Shown in pieces: positions 9,849-17,777 of a DNA stretch of 64,000 bases. Under the pieces are notes generated by a model. It was not told the DNA's origin and ran no database searches. It saw only the letters and a list, made by a program, of their open reading frames with translations. Origin of the DNA: Methanobrevibacter sp. V74 (GTDB lineage: Archaea > Methanobacteriota > Methanobacteria > Methanobacteriales > Methanobacteriaceae); NCBI RefSeq assembly GCF_963082495.1, contig NZ_CAUJAN010000004.1, positions 326,114 to 390,113 of the forward strand, given 5' to 3'. Within the stretch, counting starts at the first letter, position 1; every line of letters starts with the position of its first letter. The position numbers and the translations under genes were made by a program.

Positions 9849-10680
9849 TTAGAAAATCACATTATATTTTTATTCTAATACTTAAGTTTTAGATTAAATC
9901 TTTTTAAAATTCCTTCATCTGTTTTAAATAATTTTTTAATGTATTGCTATTTTTGAGTCATTGAAGTAATTAGTGAGTTTTTTTTGAATTCTGAAATTCT
10001 GTTATGATGCATTTTTTTTCTCTTGGTTGCGTAGTGATTGGTTTAAAGAAGTTGTATACGTTTATCTAATTGTCTCTGAATCGACCAATTCTTTTAGCCA
10101 ATATTGTATTTAATTTTAAGTCGAATAAAGCTAAAAAGATACTTTCCAATTATCCATTCTCTTTTTAATCCAAAGGCTATTCCTAAATATAATAATATCC
10201 TGAAAAAGTCCATTTCATGCTTAATTTCATAATCAGACTTTAAAAATGATGTTTTCTACGTTTTGATGTGATTTCGATGTTATGTTCTTTTTTCAATAAT
10301 TTACGAATTTTTATGAAGACTTCCATTAAAATAACTATACAAAAACTCAATATGCTCAATTACAGGAATAGTAATATTTGAGTTTCCATTAACAATACTA
10401 GAAAGATCCGTATAAATTATATGGCCACATTTATTACATTTATATTTCTGAACAACACAATTCTTTTCTCCAATTTCTAAAAAAATTAATTTTCTAGAAT
10501 AAGTTCCATTTTTAACAATATCACGTGAATTATACTCCTGACAAACTACATTAACTGGCTTAAAATATTTTTTCACCTTTTCTTGTTGAAACAAACAAAG
10601 AATTATCAATAGAATTGCACCCAATTCGAATTTTATCTTCATTGGTTCGATCGAGAAAATTCTGGAATCCTTTCGTAAAG
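9849..10680 (-). pseudogene. Degenerate ISM1-like (ISNCY) transposase
   Basis: The longest open piece (10642-10301) encodes 113 residues. It contains K-N-G-T-Y-S-R-K-L-I-F-L, a Cys pair in Y-K-C-N-K-C-G-H-I-I-Y-T-D-L-S, and an N-S-N-I-T-x-P-V-I-E-H-I motif. This is the zinc-ribbon N-terminal region of transposases common in Methanobrevibacter. Downstream the frame shifts to K-I-R-K-L-L-K-K-E-H-N-I-E-I and then L-K-R-E-W-I-I-G-K-Y-L-F-S, with several stops before the terminal repeat near 9840. It is dead. The same protein family is represented by the fragment at 17055-17588. The family name is from recall, not a search. Confidence 0.6.
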
Positions 10681-10896
10681 TTTAAATTGTTTATCCAATA
10701 TAATAACTATTTGAAGTTTTTATATTTTTATTATTCATGTTAATATATTAGATTCATTTAATATATTAATTTTACTTCTTTTAAATTAGAGTAAGATTTC
10801 AATATTTGATATAAATAGTCAAATCAGATTTTCCGATAGATATAAATATTATCTGATTAAATAATAATATTCATATTATAAAAGAACATGATTATT

Positions 10897-11130
10897 ATGA
10901 CTTTAGCAACTAGTAAATTATATGGAAATGATGAGTTACATTTACCAAAAATAATAAAAGACGAATTTAAAGACTTTCCTATTGATAAAAATACTATATT
11001 TGATTGGGATATTCAAGATAATAATATAATAATAACTCCTAGACAAAAAACAACATTTGATGATGTATTTGGAATGATAGATGATGATGGAGAAGATTGG
11101 AATATAGATGAGTTGATTTATGATGAATAA
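10897..11130 (+). CDS. AbrB/VapB-like antitoxin, second VapBC pair
   Basis: About 77 residues from ATG 10897. The start M-T-L-A-T-S-K-L-Y-G-N matches the other antitoxin at 849 (M-V-L-A-T-S-K-I-Y-G-N), which is why this start is preferred over ATG 10888. The C-terminal half is strikingly acidic (D-D-D-G-E-D-W-N-I-D-E-L), suited to binding a basic toxin. No strong ribosome binding site is visible, so it may be translated from a short or leaderless transcript. The stop lies inside the start of the toxin gene (8-11 base overlap). Confidence 0.65.
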   Translation: MTLATSKLYGNDELHLPKIIKDEFKDFPIDKNTIFDWDIQDNNIIITPRQKTTFDDVFGMIDDDGEDWNIDELIYDE

Positions 11131-11543
11131 AATATTCATTGATACTTCATTTATCATACCTATTTTTAAAAAGAATGACAAGTCTAGATTAATCATTGAA
11201 AAAAATAAAGACATATTATTTGAAAATGAGTGTTATATTAGTAATGGTGTTTTAAATGAAGTAATAACTGTAGTTATGATGAAAACCAAGAATATTAAAT
11301 TAACTGAAAAAGCTTATTATTTCTTAAATGATAATTTTAATATTATCAATGAATTTGAAATAGAAAAATATAATGATAGGGTTTTTACATTATTTAAAAA
11401 ATATAATGAAAAAAATTATAAAGCTAGTTTTATTGATTGTTCAAGCATTATTATTGTTAATAACCTTGATGTTGGACTATGTTGTTTCATTAGATAAATT
11501 TTTCAATAAATTTAAAGAAATTGAGTTATTAAAATTGGAATAA
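11120..11543 (+). pseudogene. VapC-like PIN-domain toxin with C-terminal frameshift (second pair)
   Basis: The open frame (11120-11497) gives 125 residues with PIN hallmarks: F-I-D-T-S-F-I near the start, V-L-N-E-V-I in the middle, F-I-D-C-S-S-I near the end. It closes with an aberrant L-C-C-F-I-R. Moving +1 near 11480 restores V-V-S-L-D-K-F-F-N-K-F-K-E-I-E-L-L-K-L-E, ending at 11543. That is the expected last strand and helix. So this toxin, like the one at 1076, has lost its C-terminus by a +1 shift just before the conserved S/T-F/L-D motif. Confidence 0.7.
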
Positions 11544-11648
11544 ATATATTATTGCGTATTTTATTTTTAACTAATAAAATTTTTGATTTAAATGCTCTTA
11601 TTAAAAAATTAACAGAAACACAACATCTATAACTAATTATTGAGGGAA

Positions 11649-11757
11649 TTTCATTCTAAAATTGTAATTGAAAAATTAAATGATAATATATTTTTAAATC
11701 ACGATCCGATAAAAAAAACTCTTGGAGCTATAAAATAATGTTATTTATGAATTATAA
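11649..11757 (+). pseudogene. Decayed 3' fragment of Mur ligase gene
   Basis: The stretch reads F-H-S-K-I-V-I-E-K-L-N-D-N-I-F-L-N-H-x-x-x-K-K-T-L-G-A and then the bases of N-V-I-Y-E-L. It matches the last about 80 codons of the Mur ligase ending at 4249 (K-L-N-D-K-I-F-L-N-H, G-T-L-G-A, N-V-I-Y-E-L) with internal deletions. It shows that ligase 3' sequence exists on both sides of the adhesin/toxin block. Confidence 0.65.
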
Positions 11758-11771
11758 TGAAAGATAGTTAG

Positions 11772-12669
11772 ATAGGATTGGATGATTACTCATCCGCACC
11801 CTCTCGAGAACCGTACGTGTATCTTTCGATACATACGGCTCAAATAGACCTTTATCTGAAAATATTCACTTTCGGCACGAAATATCCTAAATCTTTGTTT
11901 ATTTACATACTTATAGGTCTTCTTCCAATCAGTATCAGACCATATCGTAGCGTATGATGTTGTGGACTCTAAAACAATGTTGTTTTGAGCATAACTCAAC
12001 TTTATCACCATCCTTTTAACAAACAAACATTAATAGTTTTATTTACACGTTGTCTACTCTTTGAAAGTTAGCCATGTTTCCATGCCTACCACAAAAGGGC
12101 AGGTATCCGTTCACAGTTAATAATTTCCCTGTTTTCCTGTTATCTTTCGATAATTAACGGCTTTCGCTTTTTTCAAAATCCTCTACCACCTGAAGAATTC
12201 CACTTCATTCGCAATCCGCTTACCTAAAAAAAGAGTCTTCTTTTAGGACTTCAAATGGCTTACCGGGTTAATCTCCCATCAGATACGAATAAGGTAAGGT
12301 TCGAACTTTACACCGGCAATTCTACGGGTTGTGCGTTATAAGCATAAGTAAAGTACTTATTTCCTAATTGCAATCGATAGTAGCACTCTTTATAGTGCTT
12401 TGTATCCTACCTATCGTCATTTGTCACGATGCTTGCATTCGTTCACTTTAATTAACCATTCTTATTCTTCCTCTAGCCCTGTAAAAACCTGACAACACTG
12501 GATACTAGTGTTTCATTAGACATTTTGCTCATGCAACTTCTTAGGCTCGTTACCAAGCTAAGAATTTCACAGGAGGAAATCCCAACACAACAGGGATTAA
12601 AACAACTTCATACAAGAAGTGTCTCACTGATACAAGAGTAGGGAAAAAGGAGACCCTATCCCGTCGCAC
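11772..12669 (-). ncRNA. Group II intron ribozyme with deleted ORF
   Basis: On the minus strand the 5' end reads GTGCGACGGGATAGGG at 12669, the group II intron start consensus. About 600 bases of domain I-III-like sequence follow. Domain V is clear at 11817-11784: a stem beginning GAGCCGTATG and closing CGTACGGTTC around a GAAA loop. Just after it comes a domain VI hairpin (GGATGA-GTAA-TCATCC). The total is about 900 bases, whereas introns of this class normally exceed 2 kb, because most of the reverse transcriptase is missing. The RNA parts look intact, so it might still splice if a maturase is supplied from elsewhere. The exact 3' boundary is uncertain by a few bases. Confidence 0.8.
11790..12026 (-). 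pseudogene. N-terminal stub of group II intron reverse transcriptase/maturase
   Basis: The 78-residue frame starts like an intron-encoded protein: T-D-W-K-K-T-Y-K-Y-V-N-K-Q-R-F-R-I-F-R-A resembles the conserved N-terminal W-x-x-I-x-x-x-V-x-x-L-Q-x-R-I-x-K-A region. After about residue 58 it reads straight into domain V sequence (R-F-S-R-G-C-G), so the catalytic RT, maturase and endonuclease domains have been deleted. It has no expected activity. Confidence 0.65.
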
Positions 12670-12755
12670 TTACTTAGCAAATGCTCTTTGTTAATATATT
12701 AATAATGCTTTAAATAATAATTAAATATATAAAATGTTAATATGCAGGTTTAATC

Positions 12756-15071
12756 ATGACTAGTTATATAAAACATCCTTTAATTAAAGAAAACTCTATA
12801 GAATCAAGGTTATACCAACAAGTTTTAGCGGGGGATGTTTTAAAAAAAGGAAATACTATGGTTGTTGCACCTACCGCATTAGGTAAAACTATCGTAGCTA
12901 TTCTAGTTGCAGCAGATAGATTGAATAAAGTTAAAAATTCAAAAGTTCTTGTTTTAGCTCCGAGTAAACCACTAGCAATTCAACACGAAGCTAGTTTTAA
13001 AGAATTTTTAATGGTGCCTTGTGCATCAATTACAGGAGCGGTTAAAACTGATGAGAGAACTAAACGGTGGGAAGAATCAAGAGTTGTTTGTGCTACTCCT
13101 CAAACTGTTGAATCAGATTTGCTAAAAGGTCGATATGATTTAAATAATGTTTCTTTAATAGTTTTTGATGAATGCCATCATGGAGTAGGTTCTTATTCTT
13201 ATGTTTATTTGGCATCTAGATATGTTCAAAAATCAAATTATAATTTGATTTTAGCTTTAACTGCTTCTCCAGGTTCTGATAAAGAAAAAATAAAAGAAGT
13301 TTGTGAGAATTTATTTATTCAAAATATTGTAGTTAAAACTGAGGAGGATCATGATGTAAAACCATATTTTAATCCAGTTGAAATAGATTGGGTTAAGGTA
13401 AAAATGAGCAGTGAACTTGAAAAAATTAAAAAATACGTTGATAAGGCATTAAAAATCCGACTTAAAGCTTTAAAAAATATGGGTATTATTAAAACTGTTT
13501 CTGTAAACAAAGGGGATATTTTAAAAGCTAGAGCCAAAATTCAAAGTGAAATTGGAAGAACTGCAAATCCTTCTAAAGAATCTTTTCAAGCAATTTCAAT
13601 ATTAAGTGCTGTTATTAACATTCAACATGCACAAGGCCTTATTGAAACTCAAGGAATCCAAACTTTTAATAAATATATAGGGCGTTTACGTAAAAAGAAA
13701 ACTAAAGCAGCTAAATCATTAATTTATGATGATAATTTTGGACGTGCTGTTAAACTTGCTCGTGATGCTGAAAAACATGGTTGGGAACATCCAAAACTTA
13801 GAAAAGTAACTGAAATTCTTAAAAAAGAGTTGGCTACTAGTGATGGTCAAACTAAATTACAATCTAAACGATACGAAAAAGAAGATTCTAAATCTTCTAA
13901 AATTATGGTTTTCACACAATACAGAGATACACTTGAAATGATTCATCAAAAACTAGAAAAAGAAGGAATCAAATCTGTTAAATTTTATGGACAAGCTTCT
14001 AGGGATGGGGAAAAAGGATTAACTCAAAAAGAACAAAAAGAAATCATAAAAGCCTTTAAAATGGGCGAATATGATGTTTTATTATCTACAAGTGTAGCTG
14101 AAGAAGGTATTGATATTCCTGCAGTTGATTTGGTCATATTATATGAACCGGTTCCTTCTGAAGTTAGGATGATTCAAAGAAGGGGGAGAACTGGACGTAA
14201 AAGAACTGGTCGTGTAAAAGTTCTTATAACTACGGGAACAATGGATGAGGGGTATTATTATTCTTCAATTTACAAAGAAAGTAGGATGAAAAATCAATTA
14301 ATAGATCCTGTTGTTTTAGCCGAACTTAATGAATCTGCAGTTGAAAGAATGGAAAATGAAAAAAAGATTAAAGTCATTGATAAGCCTGAAAATGAAAAAT
14401 TACCTTTGGTTTTTGCTGATTCAAGAGAAGGTAATTCTAAAGTTATTAGACATTTAAGTGAAATGGAAATTGATGTTAAAATCCAATCAATGGCAGTTGC
14501 CGATTATCAGGTAAGTGATGAAGTAGCTATTGAGAGAAAAACTGCTAAAGATTTTGTTGATTCAATTGTTGATAAAAGATTATTCAAACAGGCTCGTGAA
14601 TTATCCGAAGAGTTTAAACGTCCTTTGATGATTCTTGAAGGCGATGACTTATATTCGGGTATGATTAATCCTAATGCTATTAGAGGTTCTATAGCTTCAA
14701 TTGCACTTGACTTTGGTATTAGTATTATTCCAACAAGAAACGCTCAGGATACTGCAGCTATGATTAAAAGAATAGCTATTCGTGAACAAAGTGGTGAGAA
14801 AGTTCCTATTCAAATAAGAACAGATAAAAAACCACTGAGTTTGTTTGAACAACAGCTATTTATTATAGAATCCCTTCCAAACATTGGGCCTGTTAATGCT
14901 AAAAATTTATTGGAGCATTTTGGCTCTGTATCTAATGTTATTAATGCATCTGAAAGTGAACTTCAAGAAGTTGAAGGAATTGGTTTAAAAACAGCTAAAA
15001 GTATTAGGAATGTTATTGATTCCAAATATTTATATTTTAAAAATGAAATAAAAGAAAAGCGTCTTATTTAA
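12756..15071 (+). CDS. hef: Hef helicase/nuclease
   Basis: A 771-residue, full-length archaeal XPF/MPH1-type protein acting at stalled replication forks. The N-terminal superfamily 2 helicase has Walker A A-P-T-A-L-G-K-T (38-45), D-E-C-H (138-141), T-A-S-P-G, and a C-terminal helicase motif around Q-R-R-G-R-T-G-R. The ERCC4-type nuclease follows, with the intact V-A-I-E-R-K-T-A-K-D-F signature (about residue 590) and F-A-D-S-R-E-G. Two helix-hairpin-helix motifs (L-P-N-I-G-P-V-N-A, V-E-G-I-G-L-K-T-A) close it. Helicase and nuclease residues both look intact. Its stop overlaps the convergent stop of the next gene. The PINA-type ATPase, a branch-migration factor in other archaea, is close by. 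Confidence 0.95.
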   Translation: MTSYIKHPLIKENSIESRLYQQVLAGDVLKKGNTMVVAPTALGKTIVAILVAADRLNKVKNSKVLVLAPSKPLAIQHEASFKEFLMVPCASITGAVKTDERTKRWEESRVVCATPQTVESDLLKGRYDLNNVSLIVFDECHHGVGSYSYVYLASRYVQKSNYNLILALTASPGSDKEKIKEVCENLFIQNIVVKTEEDHDVKPYFNPVEIDWVKVKMSSELEKIKKYVDKALKIRLKALKNMGIIKTVSVNKGDILKARAKIQSEIGRTANPSKESFQAISILSAVINIQHAQGLIETQGIQTFNKYIGRLRKKKTKAAKSLIYDDNFGRAVKLARDAEKHGWEHPKLRKVTEILKKELATSDGQTKLQSKRYEKEDSKSSKIMVFTQYRDTLEMIHQKLEKEGIKSVKFYGQASRDGEKGLTQKEQKEIIKAFKMGEYDVLLSTSVAEEGIDIPAVDLVILYEPVPSEVRMIQRRGRTGRKRTGRVKVLITTGTMDEGYYYSSIYKESRMKNQLIDPVVLAELNESAVERMENEKKIKVIDKPENEKLPLVFADSREGNSKVIRHLSEMEIDVKIQSMAVADYQVSDEVAIERKTAKDFVDSIVDKRLFKQARELSEEFKRPLMILEGDDLYSGMINPNAIRGSIASIALDFGISIIPTRNAQDTAAMIKRIAIREQSGEKVPIQIRTDKKPLSLFEQQLFIIESLPNIGPVNAKNLLEHFGSVSNVINASESELQEVEGIGLKTAKSIRNVIDSKYLYFKNEIKEKRLI

Positions 15072-15814
15072 AAGTTTTCTTTTATATACTCATAACTTTT
15101 TTTAATGGAATCATTATCATTTACTTCGATGATGTAGATGCCATCATATTTTTTATCTTCAAAAGTATTGATGATACTTTTTAAATCAATAGATCCATCA
15201 CCTAAAGCAAGGTGGGAGTCATCATCACCAAAATTATCATGCATGTGGATGTGTTTAATACAATCAAAATACATTTGGTTTGTAGCATATCCAATATGAT
15301 TAGCATGACCAATATCTAAAGTCATGAACATGTCAAGTGAAGTTAATGTTTCATTTAAATCCTCTAATTTTTGATACATCATTGATTCAAAAGAAGGCAT
15401 ATTCTCAATAGCTACCATTACTCCTAAATCTTGCCCATATTCTCCAAGTTCTTTTATAGATTCATTAGATAAGTCATAAACAACTTTTTCAAAACCTCTG
15501 GCTAAAAAGGGAATTAAACCTGGATGAACAACAACACATTCAGCATTAATTTTATTAGCAGTATCTATTGTTTGTTTAATCTGTTTAATTGAGTTTTCTC
15601 TACTAAGCTTGTTTAAAGAAGCAATATTAACATCCATAAATGGAGCATGCATAGAATATTTTAAATTAAAGCTTTCTACATTGGCTATATTAATATCTTG
15701 ATTAGGGTACTGGTGTAGAATTTCAGCATATTCAAGTCCTAACTCTTCAATAAATTCTAAACTATCTTCTAATTTGTCATTTATCCCTGCTAATGTTGAT
15801 GCACCAATTTTCAT
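15068..15814 (-). CDS. TIM-barrel sugar isomerase/endonuclease IV-like protein
   Basis: 248 residues of the xylose isomerase-like/AP endonuclease 2 superfamily. Metal-site type residues are visible: E-I-L-H-Q near residue 30, V-V-H-P-G-L near 95, A-I-E-N-M-P near 135, L-D-I-G-H-A near 165, and I-H-M-H-D-N near 190, ending Y-I-I-E-V-N. It may isomerise a sugar phosphate or cut abasic DNA; the family does not settle which. Placed between hef and the PINA ATPase, a repair role is possible but is inference. It lies 7 bases downstream of the PINA stop and is probably co-transcribed. Its own stop overlaps hef's stop by four bases. Confidence 0.75.
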   Translation of the reverse strand: MKIGASTLAGINDKLEDSLEFIEELGLEYAEILHQYPNQDINIANVESFNLKYSMHAPFMDVNIASLNKLSRENSIKQIKQTIDTANKINAECVVVHPGLIPFLARGFEKVVYDLSNESIKELGEYGQDLGVMVAIENMPSFESMMYQKLEDLNETLTSLDMFMTLDIGHANHIGYATNQMYFDCIKHIHMHDNFGDDDSHLALGDGSIDLKSIINTFEDKKYDGIYIIEVNDNDSIKKSYEYIKENF

Positions 15815-15821
15815 ATCATCA

Positions 15822-17033
15822 CTATTTTTTAATTGCTGTAATTTCTAATCCCATTTCTATAGCTTCTATAATAAAATTAGATAGTTCAATTCCTTGTTTA
15901 ATTTTAATTTCTCCTTTTTTAGAGGTGGTGGCAGTAAGTAAATATTCACCACCTATACAAATATCAAAGTTTTTTCTACCATTGTCACGACCTAAATCTA
16001 AAATTAATTGTTTTTTTGTGTGAATTATGTCAATTTCAAAGGATTTTCTATTTTGAATATTTTTTTCAAGCACTTCAACACCAATACTTATTCCGATATC
16101 TTTTTCAATTTCAGCTATTCGCCTACCATTTTTACCAATGATTTCTGGGATGTGTTGTTCTTCAAAATAGATTTTAGCTCTTTCAGGTGATATTACTTCA
16201 ACTTCTACTTTTGCTTTTTTAGGTAGTATCCTTTTTATTTTCCTTAAAATTTCTTTTTCAGCTATTTTTTCAACTGATGATTTTTGTGATTGTAAATCAG
16301 TATCTTGATTTACTAAATCAACATCCATAACAATTGTTTGTTCACCATAAGTGTAGATTTCATTTTTAAGTTCTCCACTTTCAAAATCTCTAACTTCAAT
16401 AACAGGCCTTGCAAGATCTGCTTCTTTCATACCAGTTGGAACTTTAACGGTTATTTTTGTTTCATAAACATTTTTAACAGCACCATCTTCAATATAGATG
16501 CTAGTATCAACAATTGAAGGTATCACACCAAGTTCTACTCTTGAAGCTATTCTTTGAATTGCATCAATTGGTCTAGTTGCATGCACAACACCAATCATTC
16601 CAACACCAGCTAATCTCATATCTGCAAATATATTAAAATCATTATTTTTTCTTAGTTCATCATAAATAGTATAATCTGGACGAACAAGAAGTAAAACATC
16701 GGCAGTATTCTCCATACTTCCTTCAAGGGGACTGTATTGTGTAATTTCATTGGGTAATTGCAAATCTCTTGGCGATTCCATTGTTTTTACAACTTTATTT
16801 AGTTCTTCTGAGTAAAATTTAGCAATAGATTGTACAAAAGTACTTTTTCCTGCTCCTGGTGAACCGGATATTAATATTCCTTCTGCATTAGTTCTTATCC
16901 TATCCATTAGTTTATCAGATAAATGATAATCACTTAATTCAATATTAACAACAGGTTTAACTGCGGTTATTTCTAAACTTTCAGAAAAAGGCACTTCTGC
17001 TATCGAAATTCTATATTGTTTTGAATAATTCAA
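15822..17033 (-). CDS. PINA-type ATPase with KH domain, N-terminal PIN domain lost
   Basis: Intact family members are about 600 residues: a PIN domain, a PilT/VirB11-like ATPase and a KH domain. Here only 403 residues remain. The frame opens with a TTG inside the 38-bp repeat (M-N-Y-S-K), then goes straight into the ATPase (E-V-P-F-S-E-S-L-E-I-T, Walker A S-G-S-P-G-A-G-K-S-T near residue 57, D-Y-T-I-Y-D-E, G-V-V-H-A-T-R) and the KH loop I-I-G-K-N-G-R-R-I near 315. The PIN domain is nowhere upstream. In Sulfolobus the family forms a hexameric Holliday junction helicase, so a headless version may be impaired or altered. The ATPase itself looks intact. Confidence 0.85.
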   Translation of the reverse strand: MNYSKQYRISIAEVPFSESLEITAVKPVVNIELSDYHLSDKLMDRIRTNAEGILISGSPGAGKSTFVQSIAKFYSEELNKVVKTMESPRDLQLPNEITQYSPLEGSMENTADVLLLVRPDYTIYDELRKNNDFNIFADMRLAGVGMIGVVHATRPIDAIQRIASRVELGVIPSIVDTSIYIEDGAVKNVYETKITVKVPTGMKEADLARPVIEVRDFESGELKNEIYTYGEQTIVMDVDLVNQDTDLQSQKSSVEKIAEKEILRKIKRILPKKAKVEVEVISPERAKIYFEEQHIPEIIGKNGRRIAEIEKDIGISIGVEVLEKNIQNRKSFEIDIIHTKKQLILDLGRDNGRKNFDICIGGEYLLTATTSKKGEIKIKQGIELSNFIIEAIEMGLEITAIKK

Positions 17034-17054
17034 GAGAAAACATTCAGTAAATAC
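17017..17054 (+). repeat. 38-bp breakpoint repeat, copy 2
   Basis: Identical to 1720-1757 and 19790-19827. Left of it lies the beheaded PINA gene (minus strand). Right of it lies a transposase fragment that is also cut short. It supplies the TTG that opens the PINA frame. Confidence 0.9.
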
Positions 17055-17588
17055 ACAATTGGTTGTGATATTTCAACATCATGTTGTTTTTTAAGTAATA
17101 AGAGATTTCTATGAAGTCCTGCATCATAAACTGATATAAATCATCAATACAATCAGCAGCGAATGTAATATTTGAATTGTTAGAAACAGGTAAATATAAA
17201 TCAGTGTGAAAAAATTTTACCACATTTTTTAAGTTTTCATCAATTCTTAAAAATATAAGTTTACGTTTCGTAAAATTCCATTTTTAATATTGTTTGGTGA
17301 TTTACAAGAAGGACAACTTAGCAATTTTATTCTCAAAATGAATTTTGCCCCTCTTTTCTAATATAATTAGAACTATTATTAATAGATTCACATTCAAACG
17401 AGAAAGACCTTCAAATTCACGGAATTCAGAAAATTCAAGTACCAAATCAAAAAATTTAAGTCATATAGACTCCATACTATTACATAGAAATTCTATATAT
17501 TAGTTTAAGCTGATATAAACAATTTACTACTTTTAAATTAAAAATAAATAATAAATAGTAGAGAAATTTTTCATGCCACAAAAAATTC
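17055..17588 (-). pseudogene. Degenerate ISM1-like transposase fragment
   Basis: Translated in pieces, the minus strand reads K-F-F-H-T-D-L-Y-L-P-V-S-N-N-S-N-I-T-F and L-L-L-K-K-Q-H-D-V-E-I-S-Q. These are counterparts of Y-T-D-L-S-x-x-V-x-x-N-S-N-I-T and L-L-K-K-E-H-N-I-E-I in the remnant at 9849-10680. It breaks off at the 38-bp repeat, about one third into the protein. The outer element end is at 17589-17610. Confidence 0.55.
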
Positions 17589-17610
17589 AAATCACACAAG
17601 TTTTTGAAAG
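17589..17610 (+). repeat. Terminal sequence of ISM1-like element (copy 2)
   Basis: AAATCACACAAGTTTTTGAA and the two bases after it match 22757-22778 apart from one base. It marks the 5' outer end of the transposase fragment. The rest of this gap (17611-17743) holds only AT-rich DNA. Confidence 0.5.
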
Positions 17611-17743
17611 AGATTTCATATTTTACCATTCATCAATGAAATAACCCCTCTTAATCAATACTATTATAATAACTAAATTAATAAACAAAGATAAGAATAT
17701 CTATGTTTTAAAAAAATGCAGTTATAATAAATATTGTTAAAAT

Positions 17744-17777
17744 AAGGATTATATAAGTTTTAATCCTTATTTTTTTA
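17744..17777. terminator. Terminator hairpin after adhesin-like gene
   Basis: AAGGATTA at 17744-17751 pairs with TAATCCTT at 17761-17768 around a 9-base loop. T-rich sequence lies on both outer sides. It overlaps the stop of the minus-strand adhesin gene. Confidence 0.5.

Noticed and set aside
10942-11214. 90-residue hydrophobic frame on the minus strand
   Set aside because: It is the reverse strand of the VapBC-like pair. AT-rich coding DNA read backwards gives Ile/Phe/Tyr-rich pseudo-membrane proteins.
11790-12669. Possible rRNA or riboswitch because of the higher G+C and strong secondary structure
   Set aside because: The GTGCGAC start, domain V stem and RT-like N-terminal stub identify a group II intron instead.
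17744-17777. Hairpin as a recombination site
   Set aside because: Its position at a gene end with T-rich flanks fits a terminator better.
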